Assembly (NCBI RefSeq): GCF_028769735.1
Contig: NC_088171.1
Location: 132,697,533 to 132,761,532, forward strand
Direction: 5' to 3'
Source of the DNA: Zonotrichia leucophrys gambelii
Taxonomy: Eukaryota > Chordata > Aves > Passeriformes > Passerellidae
Length of the DNA: 64,000 nucleotides
The notes below the pieces were generated by a model. The model had not been told where the DNA came from, did not search any database, and saw only the letters and a program-made list of their open reading frames with translations. The position numbers were made by a program, and so were the translations under genes. Positions 1 through 12,180 of this stretch are shown here, one piece after another. Position 1 is the stretch's first letter, and every line of letters begins with the position of its first letter.

Positions 1-2497
1 GCAGTGTCAAACTGTTTAATTTTGAGAAGCTGAAGTCACTAGCCTGTTGTTTCATGTTTCTGTCTAATTGAAATGTTAAAGAACTGATCTTTCTGCTGTG
101 TATTTAGTCTGGACATTCCAGCCTTTGAACTCTCACCAGAACTGCGAGTAATGTTATCCACACACATTCACTCTATTGTTACAGCAAAATCTCTACATCT
201 GATTTTATAAAAAAAATCAAAGGGCCAGCATGATGTATACATAAAACATTGAAAACACTCTTTTGGAGGTAAAAAAAAAGGGATGGAAATAAAGAAATAA
301 GGAAAGAAAGAAAGAAAGAAAGAAAGGAAGAAAAAGAAAAGGAAGAAAAGAAGAAAGAAATCTCAGCCCATTACACCAGCTCTTGGGAAGGAGGGAGGAA
401 GCTTTCATTAGACTTACCATCATTTTCAGTTTTAATCACCTCTCTTCTTTTCAAATTAAAAAAGAAATTTTGATCAAGGGCCTAGAAGACCCAGAAGTGC
501 CTTCTGGGGTTATCTGAACCAGTCACCTGTTTGGAAGAGACAGCCTTTCACCATCAGACGGATATGCATTTTCAATAATTAACTATTTTTAGTGTGGCAT
601 AAGTGAAAAATTAATAAGCCCCAGCAGCAAATAAGCATTGCAGTGTGGGTAGAGAAGAAAATACAGGCCACAGCTCAACCTCCCTCTCTGAAAGTTCAGC
701 TCCCTTCCTTCCCCCCCTCCCCTGCTGCAGTCCCCAAAGGGTGACTTCCCTCTCTAATAGACCCACATTTACAGCTAGAGGTTGCCATTTCCCAGCTAGT
801 CCAACATTAACATTCATCATCTCATTTCAGCACCTCCTGTGAGTAATTACAGCCCTGAGAAATGGTCTCTCCCTCGGCTTTTTTTCTGCCCAGCCGAGGG
901 CTCCCCACAAACTCTGGGCACTCCCCCAGGGAGTTTGCTATTCCTGTGGTGCTCCTGATAGTCATTTGTTCATTCCCTTTGCTGTGGCCAGCAGGGAGTG
1001 GGAGGGCTGAGCAAGGGATGAGGTCTGTCAGAATTGCCCCAAGCAAAGGGACATTGCAGCTGAGGTGGCAGAGGAGGAAGGACGGGGTCTCTACAGAGTG
1101 TCTTCTCACTGGTTGTGGAGCCAAGAGCACCGAGAGCAGCCCTGGCAGCCCTCTGGGCAAAAACCAGGTCTGTGCTCAGCTTCCCACCCCTGCAGTAAAG
1201 ACACAAGGCTTCTACAAGGGCTCACTCATGACCACATTGCTGTAAGGTGACAAGCACAGCGTGTGGGGAGACAGAGTGGCACCCTGGCCCATTTCGTTTC
1301 CCATTATGCCCTCTGACACCACCATCTTCAAGGTCACATTTCTGCATTCTGCAGCATGTTCAGCATGGATTGCTCTCTTTGAATTTTAGCCTAATTTTCA
1401 AAGTTAAACTGTGAGAGTTTTGGGCAATGGTGGAGAGAGGTCTGCAGTGCCTCTGCAATGTTTGGCATACAAAATTACTCTAATGAGCCCTCGGTGATGA
1501 TTCACTCAAACTGAAAGGGACTGAAGACTCTGGGGCCTGCAGAATACCATTGTGTGAAGTGGGGTGAAACCAGAGCAAAATGATCTGCACCATTATATAG
1601 GCAAGTGCACATCCCATTGCAAGAGTTTGCACGGCCTGCCTCGAGCACAGTCTGCAGATGTGTCTTAAATATTGGGCAGGTTTAAAATAAATGACTGATC
1701 ATTTTGCTGTTCTTTAAATTAAATTTAAAACTCAAAATTTGAAAATTTAAATTGTGTTAAGAAAACTTCTGTCTAATTTCGGTGTGGCATCATCAGTTTA
1801 AAAGGTTCAATGATCATGAGGGCATCAGCAAGTAGGGAAGAGCCAATGGAGAGCAGCACCAGCACTTGAAACTGAAGCAGAGAGTTAAAGCACTGTATGA
1901 ATAATGAAATGGAATTTTGCTCAAGGAAGGGTCTCATGGATTAGAGAAGCTGTAATGAAAACTGTGGGCCTCTCTATATAAAAAAAAGAGAACATGTACA
2001 GACAGCCACAGAAGGCATTATTTAAGTTATCACTCGAATAAGGAAATATTATAGGCGGAGTTGATGGATTATACAGTAACAAAGCCTTTAATATCTCTAA
2101 TAAATCTGTTTTTAAAAGATGAAATTTAATGACCATATCTTAGTTAATAGATAGAAAATGACCTAAGGATTTTAATTTGGTGGGGCAACTGTCCCATACT
2201 TGACTGGGAAGATCAAGGTTGGGACAAAATATTAAGGCAGGTGGAATTCCCTGACTGACAGATGTCAGCTGCAGAGGATCTCAGGGGTATCAGTGAAGGA
2301 ATATTTGAGATTATATGTCTAAACCATTTCCATTTTCCTTTCAATTTTTAGAGTTGCCCAAACTTTTCTTTCCCCTGTAGACAATGCCATACTTTTGTTT
2401 TGCAAAGCTGAATTAATTACTTGTTTAACAGTGGTTTTACTGAGAAATGTAGCTATATTGCTGGAATGGGTTCAGGATAATGCCAGGTTTTGAAAAT

Positions 2498-2505
<8 letters not shown>
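1..2505. other. Non-coding sequence, no gene recognised
   Basis: AT-rich single-copy DNA containing a purine microsatellite (listed separately). The part from about 645 to 1250 is richer in G+C and has overlapping open frames on both strands (up to 127 codons). These frames have no recognisable domain, no splice context and no initiation context worth noting, so I read them as chance. A short imperfect inverted repeat (CAAACTC...GAGTTTG) lies near 908-940. Nothing else stands out. Confidence 0.6.
299..360 (+). repeat. GAAA-rich purine microsatellite
   Basis: Sixty-two consecutive purines on the + strand. The core is pure GAAA units, grading into GGAA and GAAAA variants. The minus strand reads as a polypyrimidine tract, and the S/F/L-rich minus-strand open frame across it (217-423) is only a translation of this repeat. 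Such tracts are length-polymorphic in vertebrates. Confidence 0.9.

Positions 2506-2532
<27 letters not shown>
2506..2532 (+). repeat. 27-nt poly(T) tract
   Basis: An uninterrupted run of 27 T. On the minus strand it is poly(A), as could be left by a retroposed copy. The sequence upstream on that strand (2533 onward) has no AATAAA just before the run and no frame that I recognise, so a simple homopolymer expansion is equally likely. Confidence 0.9.
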
Positions 2533-3682
2533 GGAATTGGAGTACCTTAATAAATAAGTTGAAACAGCAACTGTTACTTATAGATTTGGATTCTTGGTCA
2601 CAAGTGGGAAAATACACACTAGAAAGTATTATATGAGTGAGAGAAAAAGGATTTTACACTGAAGCTGTGGATGCTTGAGATCTACATTTTCAATTAAAAA
2701 GGATAAAACTAAGTACAGAGCATGTCAAGTGAAACTTTAAGTGAAGTATGAATTATTTGTAAAACATTATGCAGATATGCCTGACAATAGATAAGTACAT
2801 CTTTGTGCAATGTTTTCTGAGTGGAAACAGTGATATTTTTCTGGAGAAGTAGGAGATGCCATTGGCTATGTCCTGTTTGAAAAATGTATTTATGGTCAGA
2901 CCCTGGAGTACTTGAAACCACTGATGTGAGGTGCCGACAGTACAGATCAATGCTTCTTCCTGGCTGAGCTGACCTTTTTGGTACCAAGAAATGAAGTCCT
3001 TATGGGACAAAAACTTTAGTCCCTGGCTGCTTATAGTTGGATTCAATTACCCAAGAGGTGAGCTGAAATAAAGGTACAGAAGTTGGAATATTTTTCAGAC
3101 TGATCTAGACAGGTAGAAGACGGATCACATGCCCATTGATAATATAATATTCTTTGTATGAATTTTGAATGCAGATACAAACCTGCAGTGTTGATTTCAC
3201 TTCAGTATATGTAACCTAGAGTGCAGATTTGTAATTAATAATAAATATGGGCAAATAAACTTTGCACAGCATCTCCCTTCGCCGTTACGAGGTACAAAAT
3301 CAGAACACAAGCCAAATATCACATTCCTTGAGAGGATCATACTCGGGAAAAATCCCATCAAAGGCCACCCCCTGAGTTCACCCCACACTAAAAATAACAT
3401 CCCCCAGAAAGCTGCCTTCCCAACAGCAGGTCCCTTCCCCACAAGCCGTTTGGTTCTCTGTGGCACAGCTAGATGTAGAGCAGCAACACGCAGAGCTCAC
3501 ATCAGCTCAGCAAACATTCCCCCTTGTGCCGGGAAATTGGATGCACCATTGTCATTGCCAGAAGAGAGCTGCGATACTGACACATGAAAGTGCCTCTGAC
3601 AGCCTGGGGAAATTGCTTTATTTTTTCTTGCAAAAGAAGATTTGCAATCCAGGCTAACAAATAATTCTTTTATCTAGTTGTT
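2533..3682. other. Non-coding sequence, no gene recognised
   Basis: Minus-strand open frames of 92, 97 and 89 codons overlap each other in different phases and match nothing I know. No splice pair of good quality flanks them. I considered a retroposed copy ending at the 2506-2532 poly(T) but cannot support it. Confidence 0.55.
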
Positions 3683-4070
3683 TGCGTTATGGGACCCCAA
3701 TCCAGGATCAGGGCTCCTCCGTGGTGCACACTGTGAAGACATGCAAGGAAGAGAGCAGTTGGCACCCCAGAGAGCTCACAATCTGCATAACAGGCAGGAG
3801 CTACCGGGTGGAAGGCAGCTGGGCTGAGAGAATACAATAACGATAAAATGGGTATGCATAGCATCCTTCTCATTAAAAGATGGTGGCAATTTGAGGGCAT
3901 CGTGGTGAAGGTAGCTTGAAGGAAGAATTTCAATGAGGTTAAGAAGCCAGCAATACAACAGGGATATTTTGCAGTCATGGTTTGGGCTGGGAGGCATCCA
4001 GGAGGTGCTTGGGGGAGAGGGGAAAGCAGGCACTGAGGCAGTGGCAGGAAGGCTGATGCCAGGTGAGAAC
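3683..4070 (+). mobile_element. Ancient amniote interspersed repeat, degraded
   Basis: From memory of repeats common in turtle, crocodile and bird genomes, this stretch follows a familiar order. It starts with a 'gggaccccaat...atcagggc' opening. Then comes 'gagctcacaatct' followed by 'aacaggcaggag' (about 3770-3800). Farther on is a 'ggcatcgtggtgaagg' block (about 3896-3914), then 'gaagaatttcaatgagg' (about 3921-3938). The copy is heavily mutated and carries no intact frame. I cannot assign a family name without a repeat-library search, and the edges are approximate. Confidence 0.5.
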
Positions 4071-5014
4071 CGTCTGCTAAACACAGGCTTCATTAGCACA
4101 TCTCATGCCACTGTAAAATTTTGTTTGTCATCGTGGTGGGGTAGTCTAGGCCACACTTCGGGTTTTGAGTGGAATTTCAAGTGTTCCTAAAATAGTTCCT
4201 GGAAGATAAGCAATGATTTGGGCACTTATGCTCCTGGGGTAGACGAGATTACGTTTGGATGATTCTTCCTGATTTATGGAAGAATTTATTTCTCCTCAAG
4301 TAAATATGGTGTTGTTTTTAATATGTTGCATGTCCCAGGATCTTCAAGCTCCCAATGGATAGCCACCTTTTGAGGACAGGCAGGGGGAAAGGACATGGGC
4401 TAACATATACAACTTCTCTGCAGACCAGTGGTTACAGATTTTATGGCAAAACAAGGTCTGAGGACTGACCCCAAGTGTAGTCTGGGATAAATGAGAGTTC
4501 TGTCTCAAATCTTCAACTTCTGACTAGATTTCTGTACATCTAGAGACTCACTTAATGGTGCTATTGATCCTGCATTTGTCAAACTAAGAAGAGTGATTTT
4601 TTTTCCCACTGACTTTACTAGGTGCTGTTCATGGACTGACATTTATAGACTATTTTGTGATGCTGAATTGTGTGGGCAGGTATTGTAACATGGAACTAAA
4701 ACAGCAGGCCTGTAGTTTCATAGATGCACTTCAGGAATATGCAGTCACTGTAATCTCTGAAGAAATGATTTGCAGTATGAAATCATATACTAAAATATGA
4801 ATGGACTGGTTAATGGGTATTTGTAACTTGGACCACAGTTTGTGAACAGTCATTAGGGGTTGAAATCTGCTCTGCATTTCACTCTGGCTATGCACCTGAA
4901 GTAGCTGCAATGCAGTTAACACAAAAACTGAATTTGTAGGAGAGCAAAATTTAACTCTAGAGATGCACCTCTGTGGCCAGAATAGTGCCACATGAAGTTC
5001 CTAAAATCTCTCTG
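4071..5014. other. Non-coding sequence, nothing recognised
   Basis: Unique AT-rich DNA between two old repeats. The only open frame of note (minus, 4731-4991, 86 codons) has no recognisable features. Confidence 0.55.
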
Positions 5015-5185
5015 CAGCTTTGAAACCTTAGCTCCTATTTCAGAAGTGGCTTAGGTGCTTAGCTGAGAGATATTTTCCAAAGCATCTAAGTAGATTAAAG
5101 ACTTAACCTCCTTCAGAAGTCAGTGGCAGCGAACTATGCTGCTAGATAGCTAGATAATACTGCTTAGGCACCTTTTTTTTTGATG
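5015..5185. mobile_element. Ancient MITE-like repeat remnant
   Basis: Contains the word series 'cttaggtgcttag', 'attttccaaagcatctaag' and 'gaagtcagtgg', ending near 'cttaggcacc' (5163-5172). The left and right 'TTAGG(C/T)(A/G)C' words recall the self-complementary 'cttaggcac...gtgcctaag' elements widespread in turtles, crocodilians and birds, which are non-autonomous DNA-transposon remnants. The copy is decayed. The assignment is from memory of the pattern only. Confidence 0.4.
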
Positions 5186-8100
5186 TGCACTGAAAGTCAG
5201 CAAAATTAGTCTTTCTAGAGACCAGCACCACTTTCTGGGATAGGTTTGTGTTTTGTAGTAAATTAGTGTATTTTAAAACATAGATCAGAGAATTTACTTA
5301 TCCCAGGGGAGAGCATGACAGATGTTATCTTTGTATTTGTACTGCCCTCCATGTGACCAGGGAGCTGTACCTTGGCATGTCCTTTCCTTTTGCAAGATGA
5401 CCTTTGTGGGCAGCCTGAGTGTGTGCCATGGCATTACAGACACTCAGAGCTGGCCTGGCACCTGCTGTGGCATCACATTGCTCCCCAGCTGAGATCTCAA
5501 GGCAGAGCAGGCCTTACAGTTAGTGTGTCTGGGTTTTGCCTGATGCCTGCAATAGGAGCTTTCTGCTACCTCTGATTGTACAGCAGAGTGATGCAGCTGT
5601 ATTGTGAGGGAACGGGAAATGTGGGAAACCGCTGGGTTGTTGGGTTTTCCCTTCATCCATGCGGGTGGGTGAGTCCCAGTTGCAGAGAACCTTCCAGTGT
5701 TAATATCAATGCACAGCATTGCTCCTTCCATTTCTGGAATCAAAGATACATGTGGGCACTAGTCCAGTGATGAAGAGATGCTTGGTGTAGCAGCCAGGGG
5801 AAGGAGCAGAGTTATGTACAGAGGAGACAACCAGTTAACACTCATCTTCCTAAAATACTTTTTATCCTGTGCCAGAAAGCAGCGGGTGAAGGGCGTGTGA
5901 CCGTGTGTGTCGACTGTGGGTAGGGGAATGGGACTGGGGGTTTGTTTACTACAGTTTTACTTCATTAATATTTTAGTCTCAGGTGCAGAACTTGAAGAGT
6001 CTCACTGAAATCGCAAACAGCACTGATTGTGGTGTTTGTGACAGTGCCATGGGGCATTTGCATTATTTATCCCAGGCTGCACTACCCATACAGCTTTCAG
6101 GGAATATTTTCAGACAGAATCGCTAATTAGCACATATGTGGAATCTTCTCAAAGCAGTTGGGAACTCTCCTCATTACTTTTTAATTTTTTCTATTTGCTG
6201 AACGTATGTCATAGATGAAAATTCAGAATGATGGTTTGAAGGAATTTTGCATATTAAATACTCCAAATGAAAAGAGCAGGATCTTCTCTCTGGACCTTGT
6301 GAGTGTCTCTGGTCTGGCAGGTTCATGCAGCATCACCTTTGGGCTGCCACTTGGTTACCCAAAGTCACTGAGGACAGCTAAGGCCTTTGCTCATTATCCT
6401 GAAGCCTTACAAGCATTACTGGGTGGCACTTAATAATCAACCACCTTCACCTTGGATGTTGCTGCTGATTAGTTCTCTGTAAGCAGATGATAGAATATGC
6501 TGACTATCTCCCATTTTCAGTTAAAAGAGAGTTCATGTATGTGCATATCCAGCTTTAATAAAACTAAATTTTTGTATATAAGGAAAATTACCTGTTAAAA
6601 TGTTTTAAAATATGGTTTTCAAAATGTTAAAAAAATGTTTTTAAATGTGTTAAAATCCCTCCATCACTGCTATGTTTTCAGATAGCTCCTCACTAATTTT
6701 GCTAAATTTTACTCTTTATTTTCTTATCACACATTTTGTGTGTTCTTTAAATGATTTATCAGAATTTACAGGAGTGGTAGTGAGAGCAAACTGTTTCTTG
6801 TACACTTGTGCATTGCAAAAGACTGATTTAAGGAGCAGCTTTTCTAAGTTACGGCTCAATTTAGCAGCAACATTAATGTTTAAATGTTATTTATTATGGA
6901 TTTAAAGACAACACAAAAAAGCCTCAGTCTGATAGCCTGGGCACCCTTTCCTGGAAATTAAAACCACAGCACTAAAATGATGAAAACCCAAAACATTAGC
7001 ACACCTATCATATACAGTCTGCTGGAACACATAGTGCAAAGCTGAAAATGCTGTGCCTTTTGTTCTTGCCCACAGAAAACAAAAGACAAATCCTGCATTC
7101 CCTGTCACAATTGCTCCATCCTCCCAAGTGTCTGCTCAGGTTTTCCAGCTTATGAGTGAGAACCACAGAGGAGAAAATGCAGGAAAACCAGTGTCAAATG
7201 TAAAGGCTTAGGGCTGGTTAAAATATAGAGAGGCTGTTGCTGAGGAAAATTCTTCAGCAGAAAGCTTAATGATGCAATTTCAAACCTCAGAAAGATCCCA
7301 GTGCCTTGTGCTATGTTTGTAACTCAGTCCTTCATCTATTTTGAGGTCTTGACTTTCTGAGCAGGCCCCACGATGCACCTTAGCTTCTCTTTGTCTTGAG
7401 CCTGGGCAGAAGTGCCTGGGGACGGCTCTGGCTGTGGTGCAGCATGGAAAGCCTGATCTTGTTAGGGAAGCCAGGCCATGCAGGTCAGTAAGGTCATGAA
7501 GTGTGTCTGACCAGGAATCAGGTATCACAGCAGCATTTCTGAATGAAAACTGCTTTGATTCTGATTTATATTGTTCCTAAGATTAAAAAAAAAAAAAATA
7601 GAAGGAAAAAAACCCTTGGAATTGAAGTATACAGTCTTTCAATGAAAACTTCAAATAACCGGGGCCAAAAAAACTCCAGATACGCCTTTTACAAAAATAT
7701 TGATTTCTGTAAAAAAATCAATTTTCTGCCCAAAAGCAGCTTTACTGGAGAATTTTGGCAATTCCACAAGGGATCACTAATTGTGAGAATTACTGGGCTC
7801 TCTGTCTCTTCAACTCTGACAGATCTGGCTTATACATCTCTTCCTATGTCAACTAAAACAGGTTGGCACACGGCTGTGTCAGAGCCATTCCTCTCACAGT
7901 AAGAGCCTTGCAGAACAGAAGAACTGCTGCTGTCTGCTGTTGTGATCTTTAATATGTCCTCAAGAGATGGCCTCAAGTGGTGGGCAGGTAGTCAGTCAGG
8001 ACCAGTGTTAGTCGAGAAATCAAAACATAGGAAAGGAGAGAATAATAACATTTTAGTTAAATTGTTTAATTTCAAATGTAGATTCCCACATGCCTTGAAA

Positions 8101-8774
8101 TGCAGTTGAGCCAATTCAGGTGAAATTAATCAGGAAAAGGAAGTAAGTGTCAAAGATCATTTAGTACATCAGCAGAATACTTGTCATTGGCACTTGTGAA
8201 TGACTCAGTGATGGTTATGTTCAGCCCTGGTAAACGCAGGCTGCAATATCCCCAGTGTGTTTTTTTTGAAGGATGGAGATATTGTGACTAAAGGTGAAAG
8301 CCTGTTTTATTTTTTCACCCTTGTCATCTACTCTCTGTGCTGCCAACCTCCACTTCAGTTGCCACAGTGCATAAATTACAGTTTAGATCACACAACCATC
8401 CATCATCAAATCACCCCATGAAAGTGCTACTAAAGTATGTTGCCAGTTCTCCCGGTTGACACTCTTTTTGTGATTGACACATATCTAACTTACACCATCA
8501 CTTGTGTCACTGCTGAATTTGGCCATGAAACTTCCTAGGGAGCTGTGCACATTAAGTCAATCTGAAAGTTTCATGTAAATTAGCTCCCTTTTGTTGTTCT
8601 CTGAGCTTTCTGTTTCTTTTATTTACAGTTCCCCCTAATTATTAGGGCAGTTTATTGGCTTCTTTCTAGCTCATGCACCTCTTACTTAGGCAAGGTAGTA
8701 AATGGGTTAGATACCTCAATTTTTGTCTAATTATTATTATAAATATTTATTTACTATCACTGCAGTACCTGAAA
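5186..8774. other. Non-coding sequence, no gene recognised
   Basis: Unique DNA. Near 6590-6655 there is a low-complexity patch of TTAAAATG-like words, and at 7586-7600 an A-run. The 119-codon + frame at 7543-7902 begins inside that A-run (K-rich start) and looks like chance. No RNA gene or repeat is recognised. Confidence 0.55.
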
Positions 8775-8869
8775 GGTAACAAATACATAAAATGAACATA
8801 CCTTGATGACATGCCTTGGTAGCAAATACATAAATGAACATACCTTTATGACATGTCTTGGTAGCAAGT
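8775..8869 (+). repeat. Tandem duplication, 42-43-bp unit, two copies plus a stub
   Basis: Copy 1 is 8775-8817 and copy 2 is 8818-8859. A third partial unit of 10 bases follows. Both full copies share 'caaatacataaa', 'tgaacatacctt' and 'atgacatg' blocks and differ by a few substitutions and one single-base indel. It looks like a minisatellite seed or a recent local slippage event. Confidence 0.9.
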
Positions 8870-9319
8870 CAGTGTCCACAATGCATAAGCATATGAATAA
8901 TTTTTGCGTTATCTGTATATTTGCTACATGATCCATGAAGAGTCTACATGAATATATATGTAAAATCACCAGATTGCTCTTTTGGCTTACAGTTGATGAG
9001 TCTGAATGAATAATCATGAGAGCTTTTGATGGGCACATGGTTATGTCTTTTCCACATGCAAGTGCACCTAAGCCATGTTAAAACCTGACTTTGAATTTGG
9101 ATTTGGATTTTTTTTTACCAGTGTGCTGCTGAGATGCAATACAAAATAATAATTTAGAGAATGTGTTTTGATACATACATATATAGAAGTAAAACCTATA
9201 ATGAATGAAAGGCTCAAACAAAATGAAAATGGAATAAAATTATTGATTTTTCCTAAATGGTGTGAGTCAGGTGTGCTGTGTTTGAAATGATGTACATTAT
9301 GTCTGCCTCTCTCTTTCAG

Positions 9320-9348
9320 ACCCAGAGATGCTGTAAACTAACTGCTAG
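9320..9348 (+). other. Candidate 29-nt micro-exon
   Basis: A strong acceptor (pyrimidine run 'ctgcctctctctttcag', cut after 9319) is followed 29 nt later by a strong donor, CTAG|GTAAGG, starting at 9349. One of the three frames is open across the segment and the other two contain a stop. It could be a micro-exon of a large gene whose intron fills the window, an exon of a long non-coding RNA, or chance. There is no partner exon that I can place with confidence. Confidence 0.2.
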
Positions 9349-10475
9349 GTAAGGTCTGCTAAGTGTGAATCATTTGATTGCCGTTGTTTGTGCAGCATCT
9401 GTTCCAAAGCATGTTTAATTATTTTTGTGTGTTAAATTCATGTAGGTTACTCGAGAATTGCTTAACTAAGTCTTAAAATTGCAGCTATTGCAGAATTCAT
9501 TATCTTGATTATCATTAGAGATGGGCAGAGGAGATTCCTCTTCATACTTTATTCTGAAACCCTAAAGTGCAGCTCAAAATTACACTTCCAAACTTACATG
9601 CACCTTCTGTTCTTTTGCCAAGCCCCTCTTTGTACCTGACCTCAGCTTGAGAGACTGCAGACCTTTCCCTGAGTCCAGGTAAAGTTCTCTGAGTTCACCT
9701 GAGCAGGCCTGGAAGAGCTGTGATTAATTTTTTCTGCTGGTGTTAGAATATCTCAGATGTGTCCAGTGAACCAAACAGTACAGAAAAATCCCAAAAAAGA
9801 CCACATTTAGCTGCAGAGTGATAAGGTGGGCTGGCACCTGCCTATGATGTGTGTATTAACTTGATGCCAGATGTAGTTCTACATTTTAAGATGATATTAG
9901 AAAAACAGAAAATACCAGGCAAGAGTCCTTTGCTTAACAAAAAAACCAAAACAACATAAAGCATTTTCACTTAAGAGAAATAAACCAGTAGGGCTGATAA
10001 TTTACTTATCTTTGTACTCAGGCTGATGATCTACCCTTGGATAAGCTGCGGTGTAGTCTAACTTTTATTAACCTGTGGCTAATAAAGGCAAGCGAACTGT
10101 ACTAGCCAGTGCAATCCTTGGTATATACGACTCATTTTGAATGGGGCTTCCCTATTTTATTTCAGGTTTTTGATGACTTTGAAGCTGCTCTTGGGAGCTC
10201 TTTTCAGCTTTTTACCACTGTAAGAGCTAGAAATAATCTTTTAGTTAGAATCACAGCTTTTAACATTAAAAAAATCACCTGATTCCAGCAAGTGGGAGCT
10301 CTTGGTACAGCATAAAAGTGCAGAGCTCACAGTAAGAACTGGCAGTGCTGCTCAGGGCCCTTATCACTGGTCTTTGATGCTGTGAGCATGGAATAGTGCT
10401 GGCAGCGCATCTCGGCAATTTATGCAAGCAGCTCACGCCTTCATAGCACTTACTTGTCCTTAATGGGATTGTGTT

Positions 10476-10496
10476 ATAAGATAATGGATATCTTAT
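10476..10496. promoter_or_regulatory. Inverted GATA-type hairpin
   Basis: Perfect 8-bp arms ATAAGATA and TATCTTAT enclose a 5-nt loop. Each arm holds a GATA core, so the element offers two opposed GATA-factor words. Function is inferred from the motif only. Confidence 0.2.
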
Positions 10497-12140
10497 TTCC
10501 TAAGGAGATATTTAAAACAGTATCTGCATTTGGAAAACCCTTCAAAACTGGAACTGCTGGAAAATGCGTGCGATACAAATACTCTTTATCCTGCAAATGC
10601 TTTATCATGTGCAGATTTTAGGATATGGACTTAAGTGAAAAGCTTAGCTGAGTTTTTAAGAGAGAAATTTCTCAACTCTGCTTGGGATTTGAATTGCTAT
10701 TCTACTGTCAAAATCAATGAACAGGATAGCTAGAACTCTGCTCAGTTCTTGCAAAATGCACTAAGTAATTGCTATGTGATTCTCAGTTGTCTTGAAATAC
10801 AATCACATTGAAAGTCAGGTTCAAAAAATAGTATGAGATTTCCAATAGACTGGTTGACTCACTTTAATTAATAATTCTTTAATTATAGACATTCATTAAT
10901 ATCATGAAGTTCTTCTAGTTGGCATCAGTTGGTATCGGGCATGTAACTAAAGTCTCATTTCCCTGAGGGTGTACATGGCTAGTTTAATTTGCCTGAGGGC
11001 TTTTGATTGTAAAATCTCAACCAACATTAAGCAAGTAAAGCTAAGGTACATTGGTGAAATCCCAAATCAGGACAGATGTTTCTTCACAATGATGTGCAAG
11101 CCCCGATATTCCCATGGAAACAGTTCTGAATTGAACATTTTCATGTAGTGATTTCAACTACATAACCAAAGTTATACAATGTGTGCATGTTCACATTCAC
11201 ATGTGGCCGTGGGTGTATGCTAACAGGCTTGGGCACTTATTCTCATAGCAATGTTGCCTATGTTGTTATGTGCACATATGTCTATTTACATACAGATTAG
11301 TGCACCTATTTAATACTGTAAGTAAGTGATAAACTGTTGATATTTCTCTTCTGTTCTTTCATTTGTTTTATTCCTTGGGAAAGTAGAAAAGGCAAACCCC
11401 TATTTCAGCAACAAATTGCCAAAATAATGTTGAGGTCTTTGAAGACAGTCTTTGGATTTTTCCAGGTGTGAAAACCATAGCCAGAAGCAGAGACCTGAAC
11501 CAGTGCTGGTGGAAAGCTGGTGCATTTGTGTCCAGCACTGTGCACACACATTATGGCTGGGTAGGCATTGCTGGGAAAGACCTCTGCTCTGTTATACTCC
11601 AGTTTCTTTCTTTTTTCACAGTCCCTCTGCTTTACCAGTGAAAGTAATTTCCATTTCCCATATACATATTATCTTTCATTTTCCATGTCAAAAATTATTT
11701 CAGTAATTTATGTCAGCATTTCTAATTTGTACAGGATGATTTTTAATATTTCTCTCTCCTTAATGATGTTTGCTTCTCAGTCATAATCTACTCTCCAGAT
11801 TTCATTTGTAGAGAGTGAAACCTTGCAGGGAAAATGGGAGACAGTAATTGGACCTTAGAAGGTGGCAATCCAGAGTAACCAAGGCTTTTTGGGAATGGGG
11901 AAGGGAGCTGCTGATTAGATGCTTTTAACAGCCAAAACTAAAAAAATATATATTTTGTGAGAATGTTTCTCTAAGTATGACTGTAAGAATTATTTCATTT
12001 TATTGATTTCCTTACAGCTAGATGTCAGTAATCTGAGATAAACCCTTCTATGCTTGAAATCAGAACCTACCTGTTGCACTGCTCTTAAACCAAAGGCAAT
12101 ACCAAATCAAAGGGCCTTTGAGGAATCATATGTCCTGCAA

Positions 12141-12180
12141 AAAGTAAAATCAGCTGGCACAAAGTAAAATCAGCTGGCAC
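12141..12180 (+). repeat. Exact 20-bp tandem duplication
   Basis: The unit AAAGTAAAATCAGCTGGCAC occurs twice without mismatch, and each copy contains the E-box CAGCTG. Exact identity suggests a recent duplication, or an assembly artefact. Confidence 0.95.

Larger units (their letters stand above)
8870..12140. other. Non-coding sequence with few signals
   Basis: Unique AT-rich DNA. Apart from the micro-exon candidate (9320-9348) and the GATA-type hairpin (10476-10496), I see nothing. An inverted pair of TCF/LEF-like words (ATCAAAG ... CTTTGAGG) lies at about 12106-12123. Open frames (11452-11786) are short and overlap in different phases. Confidence 0.5.

Noticed and set aside
217..423. Minus-strand frame rich in F, L and S that could be mistaken for a membrane protein
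   Set aside because: It is the translation of the GAAA purine tract.
862..1245. 127-codon + frame with overlapping minus frames
   Set aside because: G+C-rich patch with several equally long frames on both strands; no coherent coding signal.
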